Shown: positions 7,116-17,188, counted from the stretch's first letter. The stretch: DNA of 64,000 nt from Streptomyces sp. TG1A-8 (GCF_030499535.1 NZ_JASTLB010000001.1:4216001-4280000), one strand, 5' to 3'. Program-made: numbers and translations. Notes: generated by a model from the letters alone, not told the origin.

Positions 7116-8864
7116 CTAGACCCAGGTGTCCAGCCACATCCGCGACCGCCAGCTGTCCAGGGGGATCGCGGTGCCGGTGTACAGGGGCCAGAAGTAGATG
7201 AAGTTCCAGGCGATCAGGAGGACCAGGGCGCCCGCCGCCGAGGCGCCGACCACGCGGCGGGTGTCGGAGGAGCCCGGGGGGCCGACGACCGCGCCGAGCA
7301 GCATCGCCACCGCCAGGCACAGGAACGGCACGAAGACCACCGCGTAGAAGAGGAAGATCGTGCGCTCCTGGTACAGGAACCAGGGGAGGTAGCCCGCCGC
7401 GATGCCGCAGGCGATCGCCCCGGCCCGCCAGTCGCGGCGGAAGGCCCAGCGCCACAGCACGTACAGGATCGCGAAGCAGGCCGCCCACCACAGCAGCGGT
7501 GTGCCCAGGGCCAGCACCTCCCGGGCGCACTTCTGGCCGGCGTCGGCCGGGCAGCCGTCGGCGCCGGGGGAGGGGGACTCGTAGAAGTACGACACCGGGC
7601 GGCCCAGCACGATCCAGCTCCACGGGTTGGACTGGTAGGTGTGCGGGGACGACAGCCCGATGTGGAACTCGTACACCTCGTGCTCGTAGTGCCACAGGCT
7701 GCGCAGCCAGTCCGGCAGGAAGGTCCAGTGGCCGCCCCTGCCGTCGGTCGCCGCCCAGTCGCGGAAGTAGCCGCCGCTGCCGTCGGCCGGGGAGAGGATC
7801 CAGCCGGTCCAGGACAGCAGGTAGACCGCGATCGCCACCGGGACCGTCGCCAGGAAGGTGATGCCGGTGTCGTACTTCAGGACCGCCCGGTACGGGTGGC
7901 GGGCGCCGGCCACCTTGCGGGCGCCCACGTCCCACGCCACCGCCATCACGCAGAACGCGACCAGGACGTACAGGCCGTTCCACTTCGTGCCGAGGGCCAG
8001 GCCCAGCATCAGCCCCGCCCCCCAGCGCCAGGGCCGCCACCCCGGGCGGAAGGCGTCGGCCACCCGCTCGTCCGGCCGGACCCGGCCGTCGGGCCCGGCC
8101 GGCAGCGCGGCGGCCAGCCTCGCCCGGGACCGGTCGCGGTCGACGACCAGGCAGCCGAACGCGGCCACCACGAAGAACATCAGCACACCGTCGAGCAGCG
8201 AGGTCCGGCTCATCACGAAGTGCAGGCCGTCCACCGCCATCAGCGCGCCCGCCAGGCAGCCGAGGAACGTCGAGCGGAACATCCGGCGGCCGATCCGGCA
8301 CAGCAGCAGCACGGAGAGGGTCCCCAGCAGCGCCGTCATGAACCGCCAGCCGAACGGGTCGAACCCGAAGACCAGCTCGCCGAGCCCGATGACGTACTTG
8401 CCGACCGGCGGGTGCACGACGTAGGCGGCGTCCGTGGGGACGGCCAGGTGGCCGTTCGTCTGCAGCACCAGGTCGTTGGCGTTCTTGTCCCAGTTGACCT
8501 CGAAGCCCCGGTGGACGAGCGCCCAGGCGTCCTTGGCGTAGTACGTCTCGTCGAATATCACCGCGCGCGGGCTGCCCAGGTGCCAGAACCGCATCAGGCC
8601 CGCCACCAGCGTCACCAGCAGCGGCCCGCCCCAGCCCGACCAGCGCGTGATGCGTTCCGCCAGGACCGGGGGCACGCCCAGCGCCTGCCACAGCCGGGGG
8701 GCCGGCCGGGTGTACGGCGGCACCAGCCGGTCGCGTACGTCGCCGGCGGGCGCGTCCGGGGCGGGTGTGTAGCCGAACGGGCGCAGCCGCTGCCGCCACG
8801 ACGGCGGCCCGTCGTGCGCTGCCCGGCCCTGCCGGAGGTCCGTGGAGGACGCGGTACTGGTCAC
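7116..8864 (-). CDS. pmt: Protein O-mannosyltransferase (GT39)
   Basis: Polyprenyl-phosphate-mannose:protein O-mannosyltransferase, 582 residues with many hydrophobic spans. The first extracytoplasmic loop holds the catalytic acidic pair in FDETYYAKDAW, followed by the HPPVGK segment typical of the family. It transfers mannose to secreted proteins in the Sec pathway; in S. coelicolor this enzyme is needed for the phage phiC31 receptor. GTG at 8864 is preceded at seven bases by TACGAT, so the mRNA is probably leaderless; no Shine-Dalgarno is present. An open frame continues far upstream antisense to rsmI but has no family similarity and is ignored. Divergent from rsmI. Confidence 0.93.
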   Translation of the reverse strand: MTSTASSTDLRQGRAAHDGPPSWRQRLRPFGYTPAPDAPAGDVRDRLVPPYTRPAPRLWQALGVPPVLAERITRWSGWGGPLLVTLVAGLMRFWHLGSPRAVIFDETYYAKDAWALVHRGFEVNWDKNANDLVLQTNGHLAVPTDAAYVVHPPVGKYVIGLGELVFGFDPFGWRFMTALLGTLSVLLLCRIGRRMFRSTFLGCLAGALMAVDGLHFVMSRTSLLDGVLMFFVVAAFGCLVVDRDRSRARLAAALPAGPDGRVRPDERVADAFRPGWRPWRWGAGLMLGLALGTKWNGLYVLVAFCVMAVAWDVGARKVAGARHPYRAVLKYDTGITFLATVPVAIAVYLLSWTGWILSPADGSGGYFRDWAATDGRGGHWTFLPDWLRSLWHYEHEVYEFHIGLSSPHTYQSNPWSWIVLGRPVSYFYESPSPGADGCPADAGQKCAREVLALGTPLLWWAACFAILYVLWRWAFRRDWRAGAIACGIAAGYLPWFLYQERTIFLFYAVVFVPFLCLAVAMLLGAVVGPPGSSDTRRVVGASAAGALVLLIAWNFIYFWPLYTGTAIPLDSWRSRMWLDTWV

Positions 8865-8870
8865 CGCGCC

Positions 8871-8876
8871 ATCGTA
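8871..8876 (-). promoter_or_regulatory. -10 hexamer of a leaderless pmt promoter
   Basis: TACGAT on the minus strand, six bases before the GTG start of pmt, putting the expected transcription start on the start codon. No convincing -35 is seen. Confidence 0.6.
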
Positions 8877-8969
8877 GGGAAACGTTCTGTGTGAGTCCCG
8901 TGCAAGGGCGCCGCGGACCCGGAAGCGGTCGTTTTCCCCCGCCCGCGCACGGGCTGGGAGGATGGGGAG

Positions 8970-9821
8970 GTGACTGGAACCCTTGTGCTGGCAGGTACCC
9001 CCATCGGCGACACCGCGGACGCGCCGCCCCGGCTGGCCGAGGAGCTGGCGGGCGCCGACGTCGTCGCCGCCGAGGACACCCGGCGGCTGCGCCGGCTCGC
9101 CCAGGCGCTCGGCGTGACCCCCCGCGGGCGCGTGCTGTCCTACTTCGAGGGCAACGAGTCCGCCCGCACCCCCGAACTGGTCGGTGAACTGCTCGGCGGG
9201 GCGCGCGTGCTGCTGGTGACCGACGCCGGCATGCCGTCGGTCTCCGACCCCGGGTACCGGCTCGTCGCCGCCGCCGTCGAGAAGGACATCCGGGTCACCG
9301 CCGTCCCCGGCCCCTCCGCCGTGCTCACCGCGCTCGCGCTGTCGGGGCTGCCCGTCGACCGGTTCTGCTTCGAGGGCTTCCTGCCGCGCAAGGCGGGCGA
9401 GCGGCTGTCCCGGCTCCGGGAGGTCGCCGGCGAGCGGCGCACGCTCGTGTACTTCGAGGCCCCGCACCGGCTCGACGACACCCTCGCCGCCATGGCCGAG
9501 GCGTTCGGCGCCGACCGGCGGGCGGCCGTCTGCCGCGAGCTGACCAAGACGTACGAGGAGGTGCGGCGCGGCCCGCTCGCCGAGCTGGCGCGGTGGGCCG
9601 CCGAGGGCGTCCGCGGGGAGATCACCGTCGTCGTGGAGGGCGCGCCGGAGAGCGGGCCCGAGGACCTCGACGCGGGGGAGCTGGTGCGCCGGGTCCGCGT
9701 CCGGGAGGAGGCCGGCGAGCGGCGCAAGGAGGCCATCGCGGCGGTCGCGGTGGAGGCGGGGGTGCCCAAGAGGGTGGTGTTCGACGCGGTGGTCGCCGCC
9801 AAGAGGGACGGGACGGCCTGA
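8970..9821 (+). CDS. rsmI: 16S rRNA (cytidine-1402-2'-O)-methyltransferase RsmI
   Basis: SAM-dependent methyltransferase that modifies C1402 in the ribosomal P site, 283 residues. The N-terminus LVLAGTPIGDTADAPPRL is the RsmI form of the tetrapyrrole-methylase-like fold, followed by AAEDTRRLRRL, YFEGNE, VTDAGMPSVSDPGYRLV and AVPGPSAVLTALALSG, which build the SAM pocket, and a C-terminal GERRKEA region. GTG at 8970; GGGAGG lies about 13 bases before it, and a GAGGAT hexamer seven bases before the start could instead mark a leaderless promoter. Divergent from pmt with 105 bases between. Confidence 0.95.
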   Translation: MTGTLVLAGTPIGDTADAPPRLAEELAGADVVAAEDTRRLRRLAQALGVTPRGRVLSYFEGNESARTPELVGELLGGARVLLVTDAGMPSVSDPGYRLVAAAVEKDIRVTAVPGPSAVLTALALSGLPVDRFCFEGFLPRKAGERLSRLREVAGERRTLVYFEAPHRLDDTLAAMAEAFGADRRAAVCRELTKTYEEVRRGPLAELARWAAEGVRGEITVVVEGAPESGPEDLDAGELVRRVRVREEAGERRKEAIAAVAVEAGVPKRVVFDAVVAAKRDGTA

Positions 9822-10224
9822 GTCGGAGGGGGCGTGCCGGAGGGAGCGTGACCGGCGGGCCGGCAGGACCGGCGGGGCCGTCGTGGCCGGCGGGCCGTCG
9901 TGATCGGTGGGAGAGGGCTGCGGGGCGGGTGGGGCCGGGTGCGGGGGCGGTCGGGGGAGTGGGTCCGGGATGCGACGCGTGCGCCCCCTGGCCTGCGGAA
10001 ACACGCCCTCTGAGCACGGCGCGCCTCGGCTGAGCGCGCGCCCCATGGGCCGGCAAAAGCGCGGTGCCGAAGGCAAAGGGCGGCCCCCCGCCCGGGGCCC
10101 GTTCGGCAAGCGGCGCCCAAATCGTCTCCAACACTCGACAGGCCTGCTGCGCCCGCGCCGGCCAGGGCGTCCACTGGGCGCAGGGACGCACCCGTCCCAC
10201 GTCCAGCGGACAAGAGGAGCTGGC
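9822..10224. other. Intergenic region without a supported gene
   Basis: About 400 bases, very GC-rich. The first part holds short imperfect repeats of GGCCGGCGGGCCGTCGTG-like sequence (about 9850-9905). No open frame here has family character, and no long hairpin was found. The end of the segment holds the promoter region of the zinc-ribbon gene, with GAGGAGC as ribosome-binding site. Confidence 0.6.
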
Positions 10225-10659
10225 ATGAGTGAGATCGCAGGGCGCACCGGGCTCCGCGGTACGGCCACGGCAGTCGTCCACGAGTCGTATTCCTTCGCCT
10301 GCATGCGCTGCGGGCACGGCTGGGAGCAGTCGTACGAGATAGAGCACCACCGGGACGGCGAGGGACGGCGGTTCGTCCTCTACGTGGCCGACGACCGGGT
10401 CGTGCCGTCCCCGCTGAGCCGGCCGGCCTGCCTGAACTGCGACGGCCACGTCGTGCGGATCATGCGCGCGGGCCAGGTGTCCTCGGCGCGCGGCGCGGCC
10501 GGGCCGGCCCCGCACGGCGCGCCGCAGGCGGGGCCGGTCGAGGTGCCGGGCGTGCCGGGCGCGCCCGCCGGCGGGCGCGCCGGGGGCGGGAGGGCCGGGG
10601 AGCACCACCACTGGCACCTGTCCGACCTCCTGCACCCCTTCCAGCGCCGGGCGAGCTGA
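10225..10659 (+). CDS. Small zinc-ribbon protein of unknown function
   Basis: 144 residues. ATG at 10225 follows AAGAGGAGC at normal spacing. Two CxxC pairs (FACMRCGHGW near residue 30 and PACLNCDGH near 72) should bind one zinc ion as a ribbon, with an HH-containing loop between. The C-terminal half is Gly/Ala/Pro-rich and probably disordered, ending in a His-rich HHHWHLSDLLHPF motif. It is found next to tatD in Streptomyces from memory. No function is assigned. Confidence 0.8.
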   Translation: MSEIAGRTGLRGTATAVVHESYSFACMRCGHGWEQSYEIEHHRDGEGRRFVLYVADDRVVPSPLSRPACLNCDGHVVRIMRAGQVSSARGAAGPAPHGAPQAGPVEVPGVPGAPAGGRAGGGRAGEHHHWHLSDLLHPFQRRAS

Positions 10660-10704
10660 TCGCCGGGCGGTCCGAGCGGTGACCGGGCGGGCGTGCCCCT
10701 TTCG

Positions 10705-10710
10705 TAGGAT
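10705..10710 (+). promoter_or_regulatory. -10 hexamer of a leaderless tatD promoter
   Basis: TAGGAT, then six bases, then the ATG of tatD. There is no Shine-Dalgarno between the hexamer and the start. Confidence 0.6.
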
Positions 10711-10716
10711 CGGGGC

Positions 10717-11613
10717 ATGCCTTCGAACGCCGGCCTCGCCGCCCAGGACGACAAGAACGCGGCCCCGCCGCTCCCGGCGCCCCTGCGGGTGCCGGTCGCC
10801 GACTCGCACACCCACCTCGACATGCAGTCCGGCACCGTCGGGGAAGCCCTCGCCAAGGCCGCCTCCGTGGGCGTCACGACGGTGGTCCAGGTCGGCTGCG
10901 ACCTCAAGGGCTCCCGGTGGGCCGCCGAGACGGCCGCCGCGCACGCCGCCGTCCACGCCGCCGTCGCCCTGCACCCCAACGAGGCCCCGCGCATCGTGCA
11001 CGGCGACCCCGACGGCTGGTCCCGGCAGGGCGCCCGGGAGGCGGGCGGCGACGCGGCGCTGGACGAGGCCCTCGCCGAGATCGACCGGCTGGCCGCGCTG
11101 CCCCAGGTGAAGGGCGTCGGCGAGACGGGGCTGGACCACTTCCGCACCGGCCCCGGGGGCAAGGCGGCGCAGGAGCGCTCCTTCCGCGCCCACATCGAGA
11201 TCGCCAAGCGGCACGGCAAGACCCTCGTCATCCACGACCGCGACGCCCACGCCGACGTCCTGCGCGTGCTGAAGGAGGAGGGCGCCCCCGAGCGCACCGT
11301 CTTCCACTGCTACTCCGGCGACGCCGAGATGGCCGGGGTCTGCGCCCGCGAGGGCTACTTCATGTCCTTCGCCGGCAACGTCACCTTCAAGAACGCCCGG
11401 AACCTGCGCGACGCCCTCGCCGTGGCCCCGCTGGAGCTGGTCCTGGTGGAGACCGACGCGCCCTTCCTGACGCCGGTGCCCTACCGCGGACGGCCGAACG
11501 CGCCGTACCTCGTCCCGGTCACCGTGCGCGCGATGGCCGAGGTGCGCGGCATCGGCGAGGACGCGCTGGCGACGGCCCTGGACGCCAACACCGCCCGGGC
11601 CTTCGGCTACTGA
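10717..11613 (+). CDS. tatD: TatD-family metal-dependent DNase
   Basis: 298-residue TIM-barrel metallohydrolase. The metal ligands are all present: H31-T-H33 in ADSHTHLD, E136 in VGETGLD, H173 in VIHDRDAH, H197 in FHCYSG and D247 in ETDAPFL. TatD proteins are 3'-5' exonucleases active on DNA and RNA, acting in the cytoplasm in DNA repair or turnover; despite the name they are not needed for Tat export. An N-terminal extension of about 25 residues before the barrel is usual in Streptomyces. A TAGGAT box seven bases before the ATG suggests a leaderless transcript. Confidence 0.93.
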   Translation: MPSNAGLAAQDDKNAAPPLPAPLRVPVADSHTHLDMQSGTVGEALAKAASVGVTTVVQVGCDLKGSRWAAETAAAHAAVHAAVALHPNEAPRIVHGDPDGWSRQGAREAGGDAALDEALAEIDRLAALPQVKGVGETGLDHFRTGPGGKAAQERSFRAHIEIAKRHGKTLVIHDRDAHADVLRVLKEEGAPERTVFHCYSGDAEMAGVCAREGYFMSFAGNVTFKNARNLRDALAVAPLELVLVETDAPFLTPVPYRGRPNAPYLVPVTVRAMAEVRGIGEDALATALDANTARAFGY

Positions 11614-11725
11614 CGCCCGCGCAAGGAGACGCTGCGTAGTCGCGCCGCTTTGGAGGGTGACGAACGCTCCGCTAGGTTCTGGGGGCCCGATCCGGACCCC
11701 TGCTGGCCCTCTGGAGCGTGTCGGC

Positions 11726-13090
11726 GTGACCAAGTCGCAGTACGAGGCGTACGGCCCCCACGGCCCGGACGGCTGCGCGCACACCGCGAGGACGCCGCCC
11801 CACGGGGGGCCGGCGAACACCCGCCGGCCCGCCCACGGGGACGGGGCGCACCTCGTCACCGGACCCGCGCCGCCCCCGCCGGGACGGGGGACGGGCCCGG
11901 ACCGGGCGGGGGACCCCGGCCCGGGCGCGCCCGGACCCGCGGCGCCCGACGGCGGCGGACGGGCCGCGCGCCGGCGCCGGGCCCGCGCCGAGCGCTCCGA
12001 GGCCGCCGTGCGCCGGCTGCTGCCGCAGGCGCTCGTCGTCGCGTTCCTGGCCGGCGGCACCACCGCGTTCGTCGCCCAGGACAAGGCCGTCGAGCTGAGC
12101 GTCGGGGACGGGACGCGCACCCTGCACACCTTCGCCGACGACGTCTCCGCCCTGCTCGCCGAAGAAGGCGTGCACGTCGGGGCGCACGACACGGTCGCGC
12201 CCGCCCCCGGCACCGCACTGGACGGCGGCGACGAGGTCACGGTGCGCTACGGCCGCCCCGTGCGGCTCACCCTGGACGGCGAGCCGCACGTGGTGTGGAC
12301 GACGGCCGACACGGTGGACGGCGCGCTGCGGGAGCTGGGCGTGCGCGCGGAGGGCGCCCGCCTGTCGGTGCCGCGCTCCCGGAGCATCGGACGCGCCGGG
12401 CTCGCCCTCGACGTGCGCACCGAACGCACCGTCACCGTCCTCGCGGACGGCCGCGCCCGCACCGTCCGCACCAACGCGGCCACCGTCCGCGAGGCCGTCG
12501 GGGAGGCCGGCGTCACCCTGCGCGGCCAGGACGCCGCCTCCGTGCCGCTCGACGGCTTCCCGCGCGACGGGCAGACGGTGACCGTGCTGCGGGTGACCGC
12601 CACCCGCGAGGTCCGCGAGGACCCGATCCCGTTCGCCGTGCGGCGCGCCCCGGACCCCTCCCTCTTCGAGGGCACCGAGGTGATCGACCACCCCGGCCGG
12701 CCCGGACTGCGCCGGACCGCCTACTTCGTGCGCAGCGTCAACGGGGTGCGGGACAGGCCGCACCGGACGGAGGCCGAGGTGGTCCGCGTCCCGCGCACGC
12801 AGGTGGTCAGGGTCGGCACCAGGGTCCGGCCGGCCGCCGGACGGGACGCCGACGGCCTCGACTGGCCGGCCCTGGCCGCCTGCGAGTCCGGCGGCCGGCC
12901 GGACGCCGTCGACCCCTCGGGCACCTACGGGGGCCTCTACCAGTTCGACACCCGCACCTGGCACAGCCTCGGCGGCCGGGGACGCCCCCAGGAGGCGCCG
13001 GCGCCCGAACAGACCCGCCGCGCCAAGAAGCTGTACCTCGCCCGGGGCGAGAGCCCCTGGCCGCACTGCGGGGCCAGGCTGCGCACGTAG
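11726..13090 (+). CDS. rpfB: Resuscitation-promoting factor RpfB-like cell-wall hydrolase
   Basis: Secreted or membrane-anchored muralytic enzyme, about 454 residues. A long Pro/Gly-rich cytoplasmic-type N-terminus and a basic stretch lead into one membrane segment ([14 protein letters not shown], about residues 107-122). Three DUF348 repeats follow (about 125-300), then a G5 domain (about 300-378) and the C-terminal lysozyme-like Rpf domain with catalytic E387 in ACESGG and [10 protein letters not shown]. It cleaves peptidoglycan to stimulate spore germination and regrowth. GTG at 11726 was chosen for its GGAG nine bases upstream; a GTG at 11657 is the alternative. The N-terminal 100 residues are unusually long and low in complexity. 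Confidence 0.92.
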   Translation: MTKSQYEAYGPHGPDGCAHTARTPPHGGPANTRRPAHGDGAHLVTGPAPPPPGRGTGPDRAGDPGPGAPGPAAPDGGGRAARRRRARAERSEAAVRRLLPQALVVAFLAGGTTAFVAQDKAVELSVGDGTRTLHTFADDVSALLAEEGVHVGAHDTVAPAPGTALDGGDEVTVRYGRPVRLTLDGEPHVVWTTADTVDGALRELGVRAEGARLSVPRSRSIGRAGLALDVRTERTVTVLADGRARTVRTNAATVREAVGEAGVTLRGQDAASVPLDGFPRDGQTVTVLRVTATREVREDPIPFAVRRAPDPSLFEGTEVIDHPGRPGLRRTAYFVRSVNGVRDRPHRTEAEVVRVPRTQVVRVGTRVRPAAGRDADGLDWPALAACESGGRPDAVDPSGTYGGLYQFDTRTWHSLGGRGRPQEAPAPEQTRRAKKLYLARGESPWPHCGARLRT

Positions 13091-13184
13091 CGGCGGGGCG
13101 GCGGGCCCCGCGCCCGCGGGCCGGGCGGCCGGGCCGCGCACCGGGGCAGGACGAGGCCTGGCGGGAGGGCCCGTTCCTCCCCCG

Positions 13185-13190
13185 TACCCT
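13185..13190 (+). promoter_or_regulatory. -10 hexamer of a leaderless rsmA promoter
   Basis: TACCCT, six bases, then the GTG of rsmA. No ribosome-binding site. Confidence 0.6.
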
Positions 13191-13196
13191 TGTCCC

Positions 13197-14069
13197 GTGA
13201 GCAGCCCCCTCCCCGACGCCCTCCTCGGCCCGGCCGACATCCGCGAGCTGGCGGCAGCGCTCGGTGTCCGTCCCACCAAGCAGCGCGGCCAGAACTTCGT
13301 CATCGACGCCAACACGGTCCGCCGGATCGTCCGCACCGCCGGGGTCCGCCCCGACGACGTGGTCGTCGAGGTCGGCCCGGGGCTCGGCTCCCTCACCCTG
13401 GCCCTGCTGGAGGTCGCCGACCGGGTCACCGCCGTCGAGATCGACGACGTGCTGGCCGCCGCGCTGCCCGCGACCGTCGCCGCGCGCACGCCCGCCCGCG
13501 CCGACCGGTTCGCGCTGGTCCACTGCGACGCGCTGCACGTCACCGAGCTGCCCGGTCCCGCCCCGACCGCCCTGGTGGCGAACCTGCCGTACAACGTGGC
13601 CGTACCCGTGCTGCTGCACATGCTCGACACCTTCCCGAGCATCGAGCGGACGCTGGTCATGGTGCAGTCCGAGGTCGCCGACCGGCTCGCCGCCACGCCC
13701 GGCGGCAGGGTGTACGGCGTGCCCTCCGTGAAGGCCAACTGGTACGCCGAGGTCAAGCGCGCCGGGGCCATCGGACGCAACGTCTTCTGGCCCGCCCCGA
13801 ACGTCGACAGCGGACTGGTCTCCCTCGTGCGGCGGGCCGAGCCGATCAGGACGACGGCCTCCAGGCGGGAGGTCTTCGCGGTCGTGGACGCGGCGTTCGC
13901 ACAGCGCCGCAAGACCCTGCGGGCGGCACTGGCCGGCTGGGCCGGGTCCGCGGCGGCGGCCGAGGCGGCCCTCGTCGCGGCCGGGGTCTCACCGCAGGCG
14001 CGGGGAGAGGCGCTGACCGTGGAGGAATTCGCCCGCATCGCCGAACACAAGGAGTCCGGTCAGCAGTGA
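13197..14069 (+). CDS. rsmA: 16S rRNA (A1518/A1519-N6)-dimethyltransferase RsmA/KsgA
   Basis: 290 residues. It shows the KsgA N-terminal [10 protein letters not shown], the SAM motif [16 protein letters not shown], the acidic loop VEIDD, and the catalytic NLPYNVAVP (motif IV) followed by [11 protein letters not shown]. It dimethylates two adjacent adenines in helix 45 during late 30S assembly; loss gives kasugamycin resistance. GTG at 13197 sits seven bases after TACCCT, so translation is probably leaderless. It overlaps ispE by four bases (GTGA), as in many actinobacteria. Confidence 0.95.
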   Translation: MSSPLPDALLGPADIRELAAALGVRPTKQRGQNFVIDANTVRRIVRTAGVRPDDVVVEVGPGLGSLTLALLEVADRVTAVEIDDVLAAALPATVAARTPARADRFALVHCDALHVTELPGPAPTALVANLPYNVAVPVLLHMLDTFPSIERTLVMVQSEVADRLAATPGGRVYGVPSVKANWYAEVKRAGAIGRNVFWPAPNVDSGLVSLVRRAEPIRTTASRREVFAVVDAAFAQRRKTLRAALAGWAGSAAAAEAALVAAGVSPQARGEALTVEEFARIAEHKESGQQ

Positions 14070-14968
14070 GCGTCACGGTCCGCGTCCCCGCCAAGGTCAA
14101 CGTCCAGCTCGCCGTCGGCGCCGCCCGCCCCGACGGCTTCCACGACCTCGCCAACGTCTTCCTCGCCGTCGGCCTGTACGACGAGGTCACCGTCACCCCG
14201 GCCCGCGAACTGCGCGTCACCTGCGAGGGCCCCGACGCCGGCCAGGTCCCCCTGGACCGCACCAACCTCGCCGCGCGCGCCGCGCTCGCGCTCGCCGGGC
14301 GGCGGGGCGTGGAGCCGGCCGTGCACATCCACATCGTCAAGGACATCCCGGTCGCCGGCGGCATGGCGGGCGGCAGCGCGGACGGCGCGGGCGCCCTGCT
14401 CGCCTGCGACGCCCTGTGGAACGCCGGCGCCTCCCGCACCGAACTCCTCGCCATCTGCGCCGAACTCGGCAGCGACGTGCCGTTCAGCCTGGTCGGCGGT
14501 GCCGCCCTCGGCACCGGGCGCGGCGAACGGCTGATGGCCCTGGAGACGGGCGGCACCTTCCACTGGGTGTTCGCGATGGCCGGGCGCGGCCTGTCCACCC
14601 CGGCGGTCTTCCGCGAGTTCGACCGGCTGGCCGAGGGGCGGCGGATCTCCGCGCCCGCGGCCTCGCCGGACCTGCTCCGGGCACTGGCGGAGGGCGACCC
14701 GGACCTGCTGGCCGCGGCCGTCTCCAACGACCTCCAGCCGGCCGCGCTGTCCCTCTTCCCGGACCTGGCCCGCACCCTGGACGCGGGCCGCGCGGCGGGC
14801 GCGCTCACCGCGCTCGTCTCCGGCTCCGGCCCGACCACGGCGTTCCTCGCGCGCGACGCCGGGGCGGCGGAGCAGGTGGCCGGGGCGCTGCGGGCGTCGG
14901 GCACCTGCAGGGCGGTGCGGACGGCGGCGGGACCGGTGCCGGGCGCGACCGTGCTCCCGCCCGCCTGA
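14066..14968 (+). CDS. ispE: 4-diphosphocytidyl-2-C-methyl-D-erythritol kinase IspE
   Basis: GHMP kinase of the MEP isoprenoid pathway, 300 residues, phosphorylating the 2-hydroxyl of CDP-methylerythritol. Visible are [10 protein letters not shown] near the N-terminus, the ATP-binding [17 protein letters not shown], the [12 protein letters not shown] loop and the C-terminal SGSGPT. GTG start within the rsmA stop (GTGA overlap), with AAGGAGT upstream inside rsmA. Translationally coupled to rsmA. Confidence 0.95.
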   Translation: MSVTVRVPAKVNVQLAVGAARPDGFHDLANVFLAVGLYDEVTVTPARELRVTCEGPDAGQVPLDRTNLAARAALALAGRRGVEPAVHIHIVKDIPVAGGMAGGSADGAGALLACDALWNAGASRTELLAICAELGSDVPFSLVGGAALGTGRGERLMALETGGTFHWVFAMAGRGLSTPAVFREFDRLAEGRRISAPAASPDLLRALAEGDPDLLAAAVSNDLQPAALSLFPDLARTLDAGRAAGALTALVSGSGPTTAFLARDAGAAEQVAGALRASGTCRAVRTAAGPVPGATVLPPA

Positions 14969-15053
14969 GGGCCCGGCGGCCGGGTGACCGCGCCGCCACC
15001 CTCCGGGGGCCGGCGGCCGGATCCCGCCCACCCCGCCCCACCCCCGCAGGGCC

Positions 15054-15059
15054 TACGCT
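15054..15059 (+). promoter_or_regulatory. -10 hexamer upstream of the ABC-F gene
   Basis: TACGCT, about 34 bases before the ATG at 15094, giving a predicted start near 15066 and a short leader containing CAGGAG as ribosome-binding site. No good -35. Confidence 0.4.
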
Positions 15060-15093
15060 AGAAGGCTGACCGACCCCCGCGCACAGGAGTGAA

Positions 15094-16902
15094 ATGGCCG
15101 TCAACCTGGTCAATGTCGAGAACGTCAGCAAGGTGTACGGCACCCGTGCCCTGCTGGACGGCGTCTCGCTCGGTGTGTCGGAAGGGGACCGGATCGGCGT
15201 CGTCGGACGCAACGGCGACGGCAAGACCACCCTGATCCGGATGCTCGCCAAGGTGGAGGAGACCGACACCGGGCGCGTCACGCACTCCGGCGGCCTGCGG
15301 CTCGCCGTGCTCACCCAGCACGACTCCCTCGACCCCGCGGCCACCGTCCGGCACGAGGTCATCGGTGACATGGCCGACCACGAGTGGGCCGGCAACGCCA
15401 AGGTCAGGGACGTGCTGACCGGACTGTTCGGAGGGCTCGACCTGCCGGGCTTCCCCAAGGGGCTCGACACCGTCATCGGTCCGCTGTCCGGCGGCGAGCG
15501 GCGCCGCATCGCGCTCGCCAAGCTGCTGATCGAGGAACAGGACCTGATCGTCCTGGACGAGCCCACCAACCACCTCGACGTCGAGGGCATCGCCTGGCTC
15601 GCCGAGCACCTGCGCAACCGCCGCTCGGCCCTGGTGTGCGTCACGCACGACCGGTGGTTCCTCGACCAGGTCTGCACCCGCATGTGGGACGTGCAGCGCG
15701 GCACCGTGTACGAGTACGAGGGCGGCTACTCCGACTACGTCTTCGCGCGCGCCGAGCGCGAACGGATCGCCGCGACCGAGGAGACCAAGCGGCAGAACCT
15801 GGTCCGCAAGGAGCTGGCCTGGCTGCGGCGCGGCGCCCCCGCCCGCACGTCCAAGCCGCGCTTCCGCGTCGAGGCCGCCAACGAGCTGATCGCGGACGTG
15901 CCGCCGCCCCGGGACAGCAGCGAGCTGATGAAGTTCGCCTCCTCGCGGCTCGGCAGGACCGTCTTCGACCTGGAGGACGTCACCGTGCAGGCCGGGCCCA
16001 AGGTGCTGCTCAAGCACCTCACCTGGCAGCTCGGACCCGGCGACCGCGTCGGCCTGGTCGGGGTCAACGGCGCGGGCAAGACCTCGCTGCTGCGGGCCAT
16101 GGCCGACGCGGCCGGTACGGAGGGCGAGGCGCAGCCCGCGGGCGGGCGCATCGCCGTCGGCCGGACCGTCAAGCTCGCCTACCTCTCCCAGGAGGTCGCC
16201 GAACTCGACCCCGACTGGCGGGTCCTGGAGGCCGTGCAGCGCGTGCGCGAGCGCGTCGACCTCGGCAAGGGCCGCGAGATGACCGCCGGTCAGCTGTGCG
16301 AGACGTTCGGCTTCAGCAAGGAGAAGCAGTGGACGCCGGTCGGCGACCTGTCCGGCGGTGAGCGGCGCCGCCTGCAACTGCTGCGCCTCCTCATGGACGA
16401 GCCCAACGTCCTCTTCCTCGACGAACCCACCAACGACCTGGACATCGAGACCCTCACCCAGCTGGAGGACCTCCTCGACGGCTGGCCCGGCTCGATGGTC
16501 GTCATCTCCCACGACCGGTTCTTCGTGGAGCGCACCACCGACCGCGTGTTCGCCCTCCTCGGCGACGGCACCCTGCGCATGCTGCCGCGCGGCATCGACG
16601 AGTACCTGGAGCGGCGCCGGCGGATGCAGGAGGCGGTCGCCGCGCAGACCGCCGCCGCGGCGCCCAGGCCGGCCGCCACCGAGAAGAACGCCGCCGACCA
16701 GCGCGTCGCCAAGAAGGAACTGCAGAAGATCGAGCGCCGGCTGGACCGGATCTCCGAGAAGGAGACCGCGCTGCACGCGCGGATCGCCGAGAACGCCACC
16801 GACTTCGCGAAGGTGGCCGAACTGGACGCCCAGTTGCGGGACCTGGCCGGCGAGCGCGAGGAGCTGGAGCTGCGCTGGCTGGAACTGGCGGAGGACGCGT
16901 AG
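15094..16902 (+). CDS. ABC-F family ATPase, Uup-like
   Basis: 602-residue soluble protein with two ABC domains and no membrane segments. Walker A motifs are GRNGDGKTT (domain 1) and GVNGAGKTS (domain 2); both domains have LSGGERRR signatures and Walker B motifs (VLDEPTNHLD, FLDEPTNDLD). The inter-domain linker (about residues 225-310) is charged and helical. A C-terminal coiled coil (about 530-600, KKELQKIERRLDRISEKE) points to the Uup-type subgroup. ABC-F proteins act on the ribosome E site or in ribosome-related quality control; an antibiotic-resistance role is not indicated. ATG at 15094 after CAGGAG. Followed by a perfect hairpin. Confidence 0.9.
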   Translation: MAVNLVNVENVSKVYGTRALLDGVSLGVSEGDRIGVVGRNGDGKTTLIRMLAKVEETDTGRVTHSGGLRLAVLTQHDSLDPAATVRHEVIGDMADHEWAGNAKVRDVLTGLFGGLDLPGFPKGLDTVIGPLSGGERRRIALAKLLIEEQDLIVLDEPTNHLDVEGIAWLAEHLRNRRSALVCVTHDRWFLDQVCTRMWDVQRGTVYEYEGGYSDYVFARAERERIAATEETKRQNLVRKELAWLRRGAPARTSKPRFRVEAANELIADVPPPRDSSELMKFASSRLGRTVFDLEDVTVQAGPKVLLKHLTWQLGPGDRVGLVGVNGAGKTSLLRAMADAAGTEGEAQPAGGRIAVGRTVKLAYLSQEVAELDPDWRVLEAVQRVRERVDLGKGREMTAGQLCETFGFSKEKQWTPVGDLSGGERRRLQLLRLLMDEPNVLFLDEPTNDLDIETLTQLEDLLDGWPGSMVVISHDRFFVERTTDRVFALLGDGTLRMLPRGIDEYLERRRRMQEAVAAQTAAAAPRPAATEKNAADQRVAKKELQKIERRLDRISEKETALHARIAENATDFAKVAELDAQLRDLAGEREELELRWLELAEDA

Positions 16903-16943
16903 GTTCCCGGGGGACGGAGCCCGGTCCGGCCGGACGTCACCAT

Positions 16944-16974
16944 CCGCGCGCGGCCTGAATCAGGCCGCGCGCGG
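16944..16974 (+). terminator. Hairpin terminator after the ABC-F gene
   Basis: A perfect 14-bp stem, CCGCGCGCGGCCTG and its complement, around AAT, 42 bases after the stop codon. Confidence 0.8.
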
Positions 16975-17188
16975 TGCCGTCGCGCGTGCCGCGTGAAGGG
17001 GGCGTGAAGGCGCGTAACGGCGGCATCACGAGGCGGTCCTCCCTTGGGAACAGCGGCAATCCACGCCTCTGCGGTGTCGGTACCGAGTGATAGAAAGAGC
17101 CGTCTGAAAATCGTCTGAGTACGGCCTTGGGTCCTTCGCGAACCTCGGGGCGTGGCTAGAAATCAGTGAACGAGGGGGAAGAGCGCTG

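Noticed and set aside
7116..10304. Very long open frame extending pmt upstream through rsmI antisense
   Set aside because: Sequence beyond 8864 has no membrane or domain character and is the mirror image of rsmI codons; a GC-rich shadow.
11614..11725. c-di-AMP riboswitch before rpfB, as known for other rpf genes
   Set aside because: The leader is about 110 bases, too short, and no ydaO-type conserved segments were recognised.
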